In this document: in pieces, positions 1 through 5,303 of the stretch
Layout: each line of letters starts with the position of its first letter
Numbering within the stretch: position 1 is the first letter of the stretch
Assembly (NCBI RefSeq): GCF_029626035.1
Contig: NZ_JARUBE010000004.1
Coordinates: 1 to 10,885, forward strand
Direction: 5' to 3'
DNA length: 10,885 nt
From: Micromonospora sp. WMMD980
Lineage (GTDB): Bacteria > Actinomycetota > Actinomycetes > Mycobacteriales > Micromonosporaceae
Notes under the pieces: model-generated
Databases searched by the model: none
What the model was told of the DNA's origin: nothing
Seen by the model: only the letters and a program-made list of their open reading frames with translations
Position numbers and translations under genes: made by a program

Positions 1-651
1 GTTGTTGCCGTAGGCCTCGTCCGCGGCGACCCATCGGGCCGGGACCAGGGCTTGAACAGCGGCGGTGATCATGTCGTCGGCCAGCTCGGATCGGGTGGCG
101 AACGCGACGTCGTCCGGGACGCCGGCCTGCTCACACCGCTGTCGATCGTCGGTCCAGGACTTCGGTAGGTAGACCCGGCGGTCGATCAGGGTGTGGCCGT
201 GTCTGCTCGCGTAGGCCAGGAACACGCCAACCTGCGCGTTCTCGATCCGCCCGGCGGTGCCGGTGTATTGGCGCTGGACACCGACGGTGTGCACACCTTT
301 TTTCAGATCGCCGGTCTCGTCAACGACGAGGACCCCGTCGGGGTCGCCAAGCCGGTCGACGACGACCTGTCGCACGTCGTCACGCACCGCGTCGGCGTCC
401 CACTTCGCCCGATACAGCAACCTCTGCATCGCGTCCGGCCGGCCATGCCCGGCCTGCTCCGCCAACTGCCAACACGTCTTGATTTCGATATTCGTGAGCA
501 GCCCTGTCACGAACGCCGCCGCCGCCCGCCGCGGCTCCACCCGCCCGAACCGTCCCGCGAACGCATCGCACACCCCGGCCAGGACCTGCCGCCACCGGGC
601 AGGGTCTACGCTGTGGCACGCGGCCACCGCCAGATCTGAAGTTATGTCCAC
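1..651 (-). CDS. IS701-family DDE transposase, N-terminal half (partial)
   Basis: This frame is open from the window edge and encodes the first 217 residues of a transposase that catalyses cut-and-paste movement of the IS. Two catalytic aspartates are recognisable: D111 in VVDETGDLKKG and D211 in WVAADEAYGNN. Their spacing fits the DDE_5/IS701 group; the final Glu would lie beyond the edge. Residues 37-90 (EPRRAAAAFVTGLL, CWQLAEQAGH, QRLLYRAKWDAD) match the conserved N-terminal region of actinobacterial IS701 transposases. I chose the GTG at 651 because it starts MDITSDLAVA. A GTG at 681 is also in frame, and neither has a convincing ribosome binding site. The start lies 14 bases past the murF-like stop at 665. 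Complete family members are about 400 residues. No disruption is seen in the visible half. Confidence 0.85.
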   Translation of the reverse strand, partial: MDITSDLAVAACHSVDPARWRQVLAGVCDAFAGRFGRVEPRRAAAAFVTGLLTNIEIKTCWQLAEQAGHGRPDAMQRLLYRAKWDADAVRDDVRQVVVDRLGDPDGVLVVDETGDLKKGVHTVGVQRQYTGTAGRIENAQVGVFLAYASRHGHTLIDRRVYLPKSWTDDRQRCEQAGVPDDVAFATRSELADDMITAAVQALVPARWVAADEAYGNN

Positions 652-729
652 AGCAGACAGACGATCACGCGGTGGCCGCACCTCGTCTACCGACCCCCAC
701 CAGCAACATCTCAAACGGCGGCTGCCGTA
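1..729 (-). mobile_element. IS701-family insertion sequence, left end (partial)
   Basis: The element is read on the minus strand and runs off the window start. Its inner end is placed at 729, because the MurF reading frame stops resembling MurF directly beside a CTAG at 730-733. IS701-family elements are known to target and duplicate 5'-YTAR-3', which CTAG fits. The IS end then begins TACGGCAGCCGCCG on the minus strand, about 78 bases before the transposase start. The other terminus, its inverted repeat and the second CTAG copy lie outside the window, so the element's ends are inferred. Confidence 0.72.
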
Positions 730-2083
730 CTAGGAGCCCGGCGCTGTTGGCCGCCTTGACCAACACCACATCGCCCGGCCGCAACCCGTCGCGCAGCAGT
801 TCCCACGCCTCGGCCACGGTGCCCGCCCGGTCCACCGTCGTGCCGGTGCCGGCGGCTCCGGCCGCGTACTGCCCGGCGTCGGCTCCGCCGATGGCCACGA
901 GCCACCCGGCCCCGACCTCGGCCACGTGCTGCCCGATCTCGCGGTGTACCTGGGCGGCGTGCTCGCCCAGCTCGGCCATTTCCCCGAGCACCGCGACCGC
1001 CCGCCGGCCGTCCTCCGTCATCGCCTTCAAGGCGCGCAACGCGGCGCGCATCGCATCCGGCGCGGCGTTGTAGGCGTCGTTGATGATCGTCACGCCGTCC
1101 GCGCGGTTGCTGACCTGCATGCGTCCCGGCGACACCGCCTCGGCCTGTGACACCGCCTCGGCTACCGCCTCAATCGGATGGCCCAAACCGAGGGCGACCG
1201 TTGCGGCGGCAAGCGCGTTGGACGCCTGGTGCAACCCGTAGAGGCGCAACCGCACGTCGGCGGCCTGACCGTCGTGCACGAGCCGGAAGGCAGCCCGGCC
1301 CAGCTCGTCCAGGGTCACATCCTCGGCGCGCACGTCGGCCGGGTTGTCGATGCCGTACGTCAGCACCCGTGCGGTGGTGCGGCTCGCCATCGCGGCAACC
1401 AACGCATCGTCGCCGTTGAGCACGGCCAACCCGCCGTCGAGGATGTCCGGTAGCGCCTCCACGATCTCGCCCTTGGCCTGAGCGATGTTCTCCACCGATC
1501 CGAACTCGCCAAGGTGCGCGTGGCCGACGCGCGTAACCACGCTGACCCTGGGCGGGGCAATCCGGGTCAGGTAGGCCACGTGCCCGATGCCACGGGCGCC
1601 CATTTCCAACACGAGATACCGGGTGTCGGCGGTCGCGCGGGTGACCGTGTAGGGCAACCCCAACTCGTTGTTGTTCGATGCCCGGTTCGCCACCGTGGCA
1701 CCCCACGTCGGGAGGATCTGAGCGAGGATGTCCTTGGTCGACGTCTTGCCCACCGAACCAGTCACACCGATCACCGTGGTCTGCGGAAGTCGGTCCACGA
1801 CCGCGCGGGCCAGCCTCCCGTAGGCGGCGGGCACGTCCTCCACGACCACCGCCGGCACTCCAACTGGCCGCGATGCCAGCACAGCCGCCGCGCCAGCCTC
1901 GATCGCCTGGACGGCGTAGTCGTGCCCATCGACACGCTTACCGGGTAGCGCCACGAACATCCCGCCGGGCTCTACGCGCCGGCTGTCGAACACGACCGGG
2001 GCCGCCACCGTCACCGTGTCGGGGGCGTCGTGGACGGCTCCACCGATAGCGGCGGTGATCTCTTGCAGAGTCATCGGAAGCAC
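665..2083 (-). CDS. murF: MurF-type UDP-MurNAc-tripeptide:D-Ala-D-Ala ligase with IS-derived C-terminus
   Basis: MurF adds D-Ala-D-Ala to the UDP-MurNAc tripeptide in the cytoplasm, using ATP, in the last step of peptidoglycan precursor assembly. Visible features are the N-terminal uridine-binding domain (FDSRRVEPGGMFVAL, 32-46), the P-loop GVTGSVGKTSTKD (106-118), the central-domain Mg/ATP region (LVLEMGARGIGH, 157-168), and the C-terminal domain with IINDAYNAAPDAM (333-345) and VLGEMAELG (365-373). Family resemblance runs to VLVKAANSAGLL (about residue 451). The last 21 residues (VRQPPFEML to TA) are encoded by the IS end and replace the normal terminal helix. The GTG start at 2083 is set by a TAGGTT box six bases upstream; ATG 2074 is an alternative. 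There are no mur, fts or mra neighbours, so this is probably a second, horizontally acquired copy. Whether it is active is unknown. Confidence 0.82.
   Translation of the reverse strand: MLPMTLQEITAAIGGAVHDAPDTVTVAAPVVFDSRRVEPGGMFVALPGKRVDGHDYAVQAIEAGAAAVLASRPVGVPAVVVEDVPAAYGRLARAVVDRLPQTTVIGVTGSVGKTSTKDILAQILPTWGATVANRASNNNELGLPYTVTRATADTRYLVLEMGARGIGHVAYLTRIAPPRVSVVTRVGHAHLGEFGSVENIAQAKGEIVEALPDILDGGLAVLNGDDALVAAMASRTTARVLTYGIDNPADVRAEDVTLDELGRAAFRLVHDGQAADVRLRLYGLHQASNALAAATVALGLGHPIEAVAEAVSQAEAVSPGRMQVSNRADGVTIINDAYNAAPDAMRAALRALKAMTEDGRRAVAVLGEMAELGEHAAQVHREIGQHVAEVGAGWLVAIGGADAGQYAAGAAGTGTTVDRAGTVAEAWELLRDGLRPGDVVLVKAANSAGLLVRQPPFEMLLVGVGRRGAATA
730..733. other. CTAG target site at IS / murF junction
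   Basis: The palindrome CTAG sits where the MurF-like protein loses family resemblance, just after VLVKAANSAGLL. IS701-family elements duplicate a four-base YTAR target, so this is the probable target copy on the murF side. The partner copy is outside the window, so the duplication is not proven. Confidence 0.55.
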
Positions 2084-2089
2084 GAGATG

Positions 2090-2095
2090 AACCTA
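2090..2095 (-). promoter_or_regulatory. -10 box of murF-like gene (leaderless)
   Basis: TAGGTT on the minus strand fits the actinobacterial -10 consensus TANNNT. It ends six bases before the GTG at 2083, so transcription would start at or next to the start codon. No good -35 is visible. Confidence 0.45.
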
Positions 2096-2212
2096 CCGTG
2101 CCGAGTTCACGTCGCACCCGACCCATTGGTCCCTGTCGCTAGACGGGATGACAGCGCCCGGCAAGCCTCCGCGTGATCCTTACCGGGCATCGTCTCTTGC
2201 TGGCGGTGCGGG

Positions 2213-2371
2213 TTACCGATGCCGGAGTCCTCCGCCGCCGCCCGTGGCGGACAGGGTGATGCAGTCGTAGTCGGAGGCGGTCACCTTCGCGGCGTTCTCG
2301 TTGGATGAGACGTAAAAGTAGGCGAAGCCGAGCGTGTCGGCGCAGATCCGCGCGGTGCTGGTGACGGCAGG
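2213..2371 (-). pseudogene. orphan 53-codon reading-frame fragment of unknown function
   Basis: Reading from just after a TGA (2374-2372) to a TAA (2215-2213), the minus strand encodes AVTSTARICADTLGFAYFYV followed by SSNENAAKVTASDYDC and a glycine-rich end. The residue mix looks protein-like (Cys, Tyr, Phe, Asp spaced as in a folded domain), but there is no start codon at the beginning and the frame stops abruptly next to the tRNA. I do not recognise the family. It could be the C-terminal remnant of a small secreted or mobile-element protein cut off during integration at the tRNA. It could also be chance coding in GC-rich DNA. Confidence 0.3.
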
Positions 2372-2391
2372 TCAAGCCTGCTGCGTGAGAG

Positions 2392-2464
2392 TGCGCCCGG
2401 CAGGATTCGAACCTGCGGCCTTGGGATTAGAAGTCCCCTGCTCTATCCGCTGAGCTACGGGCGC
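2392..2464 (-). tRNA. tRNA-Arg (anticodon TCT)
   Basis: On the minus strand a full 73-base cloverleaf folds. The acceptor arm GCGCCCG (2464-2458) pairs with CGGGCGC (2399-2393), with discriminator A at 2392. The D arm is GCTC/GAGC. The anticodon loop CTTCTAA carries TCT at 2431-2429 inside a GGGGA/TCCCA-type stem. The T arm contains GGTTCGAATCC. CCA is not encoded. The anticodon reads AGA, a rare Arg codon in GC-rich actinobacteria. The 3' end faces the IS/murF region, making this a likely integration site. Confidence 0.96.
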
Positions 2465-2487
2465 GCGTCGACGGTCGTCGCGCCAAG

Positions 2488-2493
2488 AGGGTA
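2488..2493 (-). promoter_or_regulatory. possible -10 box of tRNA-Arg
   Basis: TACCCT on the minus strand fits TANNNT and lies 23 bases before the tRNA 5' end, a normal distance for a short 5' leader. There is no clear -35 at 17-18 bases. Confidence 0.3.
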
Positions 2494-2620
2494 CCGCCGG
2501 CTCCGGCCCGGCCGGGGGTACGGGTGGGCGCGCCCACGTCGCCGCCAGCGTCCCACGCCCGGGCCGCATCCGGCACCGGAGTTCCGGCGGGTCAAGGGCC
2601 GGCGGGCGCGCCCCGGTCCG

Positions 2621-2626
2621 TACCCT
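2621..2626 (+). promoter_or_regulatory. -10 box of protease-like gene (leaderless)
   Basis: TACCCT fits TANNNT and ends six bases before the ATG at 2633. No Shine-Dalgarno sequence precedes that ATG, so a leaderless transcript is likely. Confidence 0.45.
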
Positions 2627-2632
2627 CGGCGG

Positions 2633-3379
2633 ATGCTGCTCGACCAGGAAACCGAAAACGAGATCGTCTTCGAGCTGTGCAAGCACCTCGGGCGGTCGAT
2701 CCTGCCCGTGGCCGGGTCGGAGCGGCCCGGCGCGCCGGCCGGCACGGTCGGCACCGCCTTCTTCTACAGCGAGCTGGTCGGCGCCACCGACGACGGGGAT
2801 GTCGCGCACGAGTGGCTGCTCACCGCCGACGCGCTCACCGACCGGCCGTACGGGGAGATTCTGCTCCGGCCGAGCGTCACCGAGCCGGCCGAGGGGGCGG
2901 CGGAGCCGATCGAGCTGCCCGGTTTCGCCGACCACTGGCTGCGCCTGCCGGAGCTGGGGGTGGCCGCCATGCCCACCGGCGGGCTGCACGGGCACGCCGA
3001 CGACCGGGGCTGGCGCTGGCGTACCCAGCAGGTCACCGAGGCGCTGGCCGCGCCGGCCGACGCGGTCGCCCGGATCGGCGCGGCGCCCGGCTCGGCGTTC
3101 GTGCTGGCGCTGGGCGTCGGCGACGACGGGTCGCGGCCGCTGGAGGCGGTGGTCGAGCGGGTCGCCCGGGACGCCGACGGGGTGCGGGTGACCGTCGAGC
3201 TGCCCGCCGGGTACGTGGGCGCGCCGGTCTTCACGGTGGAGGCCGGGGCGGCGGACGAGCCGGTGCCGCGCTGCCTGGGCCTGCTGCTGCCGGCCCGCGA
3301 CGGCGGGCACCCGGTCGCCACGTTCGACCGCATCCGTGCGGCGCTCGCCGAGGCAGCGGAAGGAGGGGCCCCTTCCTAA
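2633..3379 (+). CDS. trypsin-like protease-fold protein lacking catalytic residues
   Basis: This 248-residue cytoplasmic protein has no signal peptide or membrane segment. Its layout resembles a chymotrypsin-fold protease: GTAFFY (40-45) where proteases of this type have GTGFFY, then WLLTADAL (61-68) where the catalytic His follows TxxH, LPELGVAAMPT (106-116) where the Asp strand DlAvlpl lies, and GYVGAPVF (193-200) where the nucleophile motif GxSGGPVF lies. His, Asp and Ser are all absent at the matching places, so it would be a non-catalytic scaffold or binding module. The fold call is inference from these spaced motifs. The ATG at 2633 is favoured by the TACCCT box six bases upstream. The last codons and the TAA come from a palindromic repeat. 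The next gene converges on it. Confidence 0.6.
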   Translation: MLLDQETENEIVFELCKHLGRSILPVAGSERPGAPAGTVGTAFFYSELVGATDDGDVAHEWLLTADALTDRPYGEILLRPSVTEPAEGAAEPIELPGFADHWLRLPELGVAAMPTGGLHGHADDRGWRWRTQQVTEALAAPADAVARIGAAPGSAFVLALGVGDDGSRPLEAVVERVARDADGVRVTVELPAGYVGAPVFTVEAGAADEPVPRCLGLLLPARDGGHPVATFDRIRAALAEAAEGGAPS

Positions 3380-3414
3380 CGCCTCCGGTAGAGAGGGGGC
3401 CCCTTCTCACCACC
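3358..3414. repeat. bipartite GGGGCCC palindromic repeat, copy 1
   Basis: Two palindromes (AGGGGCCCCT and GGGGGCCCC) are joined by TAACGCCTCCGGTAGAG. The layout matches copy 2 at 4508-4560 in the same orientation. The first palindrome encodes the final residues of the protease-like protein and the linker supplies its TAA. Sitting between convergent genes, the hairpins could end transcription in both directions. I recall similar intergenic repeats from Micromonospora genomes, but cannot check that here. Confidence 0.7.
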
Positions 3415-3437
3415 TACCGAAGGAGACGGCCGGCAGT

Positions 3438-4463
3438 TCAGCCCTCGGCGCTCGCGTCGGCGGGTTCCTTGACCGGGCGGCGGGGGGCCGGCGGCGCGGG
3501 CTCCGGCTCGGTCGGGCCGGCGCGGAGGAAGCCCTCCGCCCACCGCCCGACCTCCGCGAAGACCTTCTCGCGTACGCCGGGGCTGGACAGCGTGAGGTCG
3601 TGCAGCCCGCCGTCGAAGCGGGCCACCGTGACGTGCCGGCCGAGGCGGGGCGCCCAGCGCACCATGTGCTCCACGTCGAGCACCGCGTCGGCCCCGGTGG
3701 CGCTCTCGTGCCACTTCGCGCCCCGGAAGCTGCGGGTCGAGCAGGCGAGCAGCACCGGGACCTCGATGCCCAGCCCGGCGCGCAGCCGGCGCTGGCCGGT
3801 GCGGATCGCGTCGAGCCAGCCGGCCCGGACCGGGAACCCGGCCAGCGGCTTCCACGCCAGGTCGTAGCGCCACTCGCCGCGGTGGTCGGCGTGCAGGCTC
3901 TCGCCGTACACGGTGCCGAGCCCGAACGGCAGGATGCGCTGCGGCGCCCGGCGGCCCAGGCGGGAGACGGCGGCCGCGAGCGGTCGACGGACCAACCAGG
4001 GAGCGTTGATATCGAAGAAGGGGCTGTTGAGCACGATGCCGTCGACCAGGCCGGCGTCGCGGCGGGCGTCCGCCCAGAGCGAGATGATCAGGCCGCCGGT
4101 CGAGTGGCCCATGGCGAGCAGCGTCTCGTGGCCCTCGTCGGCACGGATGATCTCCGCGGCGGCGTCCAGCTCGGGGAAGTAGTCGCTCAGGTCGCGGCAG
4201 AAGTTCGGGGTCTGGTGCGGGAGCAGGCTGCGGCCGTACTTGCGCAGGTCGAGGGCGTAGAAGTCCCAGCCGCGCGCGGCGAAGAAGTCGGCCACGTGGG
4301 TCTGGAAGAAGTAGTCGACGAAGCCGTGCACGTAGAGCACGGCCCGGCCGGTCGGTCGGTCGGCGCGGCGGCGGACCAGGGTCGCGACGACCGGTCCCTC
4401 GTCGTCGGTGCCCAGTTCGATCGTGCGCCGCTCGTAGGGCGCTCCCAGCACGTCCGGTTCCAC
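3438..4463 (-). CDS. alpha/beta hydrolase (serine aminopeptidase S33 / lysophospholipase-like)
   Basis: The protein is a cytoplasmic serine hydrolase of the monoglyceride-lipase/lysophospholipase type, of unknown substrate. With the GTG start it has 341 residues. Visible elements are the oxyanion-hole motif YVHGFVDYF (from about 44), DLRKYGRS (about 72-79), the nucleophile elbow GHSTGG (119-124, Ser121), a C-terminal acid region (ADAVLDVEHM) and the catalytic His in GGLHDL. A Pro/Glu/Ala-rich tail follows. The frame stays open to 4559, but that longer version would translate the palindromic repeat. A TACCGT -10 box ending seven bases before GTG 4463 supports the shorter start. The hpf gene upstream reads the same way but is separated by a strong terminator, so this is probably its own transcription unit. 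Confidence 0.82.
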   Translation of the reverse strand: MEPDVLGAPYERRTIELGTDDEGPVVATLVRRRADRPTGRAVLYVHGFVDYFFQTHVADFFAARGWDFYALDLRKYGRSLLPHQTPNFCRDLSDYFPELDAAAEIIRADEGHETLLAMGHSTGGLIISLWADARRDAGLVDGIVLNSPFFDINAPWLVRRPLAAAVSRLGRRAPQRILPFGLGTVYGESLHADHRGEWRYDLAWKPLAGFPVRAGWLDAIRTGQRRLRAGLGIEVPVLLACSTRSFRGAKWHESATGADAVLDVEHMVRWAPRLGRHVTVARFDGGLHDLTLSSPGVREKVFAEVGRWAEGFLRAGPTEPEPAPPAPRRPVKEPADASAEG

Positions 4464-4470
4464 GACCGCG

Positions 4471-4476
4471 ACGGTA
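4471..4476 (-). promoter_or_regulatory. -10 box of alpha/beta hydrolase gene (leaderless)
   Basis: TACCGT on the minus strand fits TANNNT and ends seven bases before GTG 4463. It rules against the longer start that would read through the repeat. Confidence 0.45.
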
Positions 4477-4507
4477 CGCCGCCGAGCTACCCGGCGGTAG
4501 GGGTGTA

Positions 4508-4560
4508 AGGCCGGGCCCCCTGTTAACGCATTCGGTAGAGGAAGGGGCCCTGTTGACACC
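4508..4560. repeat. bipartite GGGGCCC palindromic repeat, copy 2
   Basis: The unit has the order CGGGCCCCC, then GTTAACGCATTCGGTAGAG, then AAGGGGCCC and TGTTGACACC. It shares TAACGC and CGGTAGAG exactly with copy 1 at 3358-3414 and has the same orientation. It lies in the gap between hpf and the hydrolase gene, next to the hpf terminator. Confidence 0.7.
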
Positions 4561-4565
4561 TGCGG

Positions 4566-4600
4566 CCGGCCCGCCCGCCGGCACCGTGCGGGCGGGCCGG
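4566..4600 (-). terminator. strong hairpin after hpf
   Basis: A perfect 13-base-pair stem, CCGGCCCGCCCGC (4566-4578) with GCGGGCGGGCCGG (4588-4600), encloses a nine-base loop. It begins eight bases past the hpf stop. There is no U tract, which is common for actinobacterial terminators. Confidence 0.65.
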
Positions 4601-4607
4601 GTCCGGG

Positions 4608-5018
4608 TCAGGCGGTTTCGGCGTCCTGGCGCAGCACGTCGTCCAGCGGGACGGGGTCGGGCTGCTCCGTCGCGCGCAGGTGCTTGTTGTTGCGCGGCTC
4701 CTGCCGAGTCTTCGCGTCGTTGAGCTTGCGGCGCAGGTCGTCCCGGACATCGTTGAGCGCGGCGTGCAGGTCCTCCTCCGTCGAGGTGGTGACGATCTTC
4801 TGCCGGCCGGCCACCCAGCACTCCAGGGTCACCTTCTGGCCCCGGGCCTCGCGGTCCTTGACCGACACCTCCAGCTCGGTGGCGTCGGCGTGGAAGCTGG
4901 CGAGCCGGGCGTCAAGCGTCGCGAACTGCTCGGCGATCCAGTTGCGGTCGCCCTGGGAGAACCCGGCACCGACCCGCAGGCACTCGCCCACGGTCGCGGG
5001 GTTCGCCACGGCGCTCAT
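4608..5018 (-). CDS. hpf: HPF/RaiA-type ribosome-associated inhibitor
   Basis: Proteins of this family bind the 30S decoding region in stationary phase or stress and keep ribosomes inactive. The 136 residues show the family's one-domain alpha/beta pattern: LRVGAGFSQGDRNWIAEQF (strand and helix), ATELEVSVKDREARGQKVTLECWVAG (paired strands), then a charged helix, EEDLHAALNDVRDDLRRKLND. The C-terminal tail is short and acidic, without the dimerisation domain of long HPFs. I chose ATG 5018, preceded by GGCAGGG; an in-frame ATG at 5090 would fall on the putative promoter. A possible leader peptide overlaps the start by four bases (ATGA). The gene diverges from ssb. The family call rests on pattern and charge distribution and is good but not certain. 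Confidence 0.72.
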   Translation of the reverse strand: MSAVANPATVGECLRVGAGFSQGDRNWIAEQFATLDARLASFHADATELEVSVKDREARGQKVTLECWVAGRQKIVTTSTEEDLHAALNDVRDDLRRKLNDAKTRQEPRNNKHLRATEQPDPVPLDDVLRQDAETA

Positions 5019-5050
5019 CGCCCTGCCTCGCGGACGTCTCGGAGAAGCAT
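5015..5050 (-). CDS. possible leader peptide coupled to hpf
   Basis: An ATG at 5050 has a good ribosome binding site (AAAGGGAG, five bases away) and encodes MLLRDVREAGR. Its TGA (5017-5015) overlaps the hpf ATG as ATGA, the classic arrangement for translational coupling. The site before the hpf ATG itself is weaker. Whether the peptide is made or conserved cannot be judged here. Confidence 0.4.
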   Translation of the reverse strand: MLLRDVREAGR

Positions 5051-5082
5051 CGGCGCTCCCTTTCTCTCGGTTGATCAAGTAC

Positions 5083-5108
5083 TTACCCAACCGGCACGAT
5101 TCCGGAAC
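5083..5108 (-). promoter_or_regulatory. possible SigB/SigF-type stress promoter of hpf
   Basis: On the minus strand GTTC (5108-5105) and GGGTAA (5088-5083) are 16 bases apart, close to the actinobacterial general-stress sigma consensus GTTT-N14-16-GGGTAT. It lies about 33 bases before the leader ATG. A stress promoter suits an HPF gene, but each box departs from consensus by one base. Confidence 0.35.
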
Positions 5109-5199
5109 GCCTCCCGCCGGTCACGTTCCGATCATGTTTCGCCGCAGCTCGTACCCGTAGGGCCCATCGGCCTAGCAGATGGGGACCTTGATCAGGCGG

Positions 5200-5226
5200 T
5201 TGTCCACAGGCCGTACGTCGTCCACA
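5200..5226 (+). promoter_or_regulatory. pair of DnaA-box-like sites upstream of ssb
   Basis: TTGTCCACA (5200-5208) matches the GC-type DnaA box preferred in Streptomyces and relatives; TCGTCCACA (5218-5226) differs by one base. They are direct repeats with starts 18 bases apart, and both continue as GGC. They lie in the hpf-ssb intergenic region (5019-5303). The rest of that region holds the hpf leader and promoter and the ssb ribosome site GGGAGG at 5294-5299; I recognise no other element. Confidence 0.45.
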
Positions 5227-5303
5227 GGCGCGGGGCCGGCGGGCTGTCCGGACGGCCCGGTTCGGCCCACGCTCATCCGGACAACCGATCCCTGGGAGGG
5301 GCG

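Noticed and set aside
298..306. A-run (AAAAAAG on the minus strand) in the transposase as a programmed frameshift site
   Set aside because: The codons are AAA AAA GGT within the conserved DETGDLKKG motif, so the heptamer is not in the X XXY YYZ phase, and the frame continues correctly on both sides.
2139..2375. 78-residue minus-strand open frame next to the tRNA
   Set aside because: Its product is Arg/His-rich low complexity, while an overlapping frame (2213-2371) gives a more protein-like sequence.
2524..3867. Long plus-strand frame covering the protease-like gene and the next intergenic region
   Set aside because: It is a shifted, Arg/Ala/Gly-rich shadow of the 2633-3379 gene and of the antisense of the hydrolase gene.
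4464..4559. Longer N-terminus for the alpha/beta hydrolase, starting in the palindromic repeat
   Set aside because: It would translate the repeat into a Pro/Arg-rich leader with no family resemblance, and the TACCGT box seven bases before GTG 4463 supports the short start.
5200..5226. Chromosomal replication origin
   Set aside because: Only two DnaA-box-like sites, no AT-rich unwinding region and no dnaA/dnaN neighbours.
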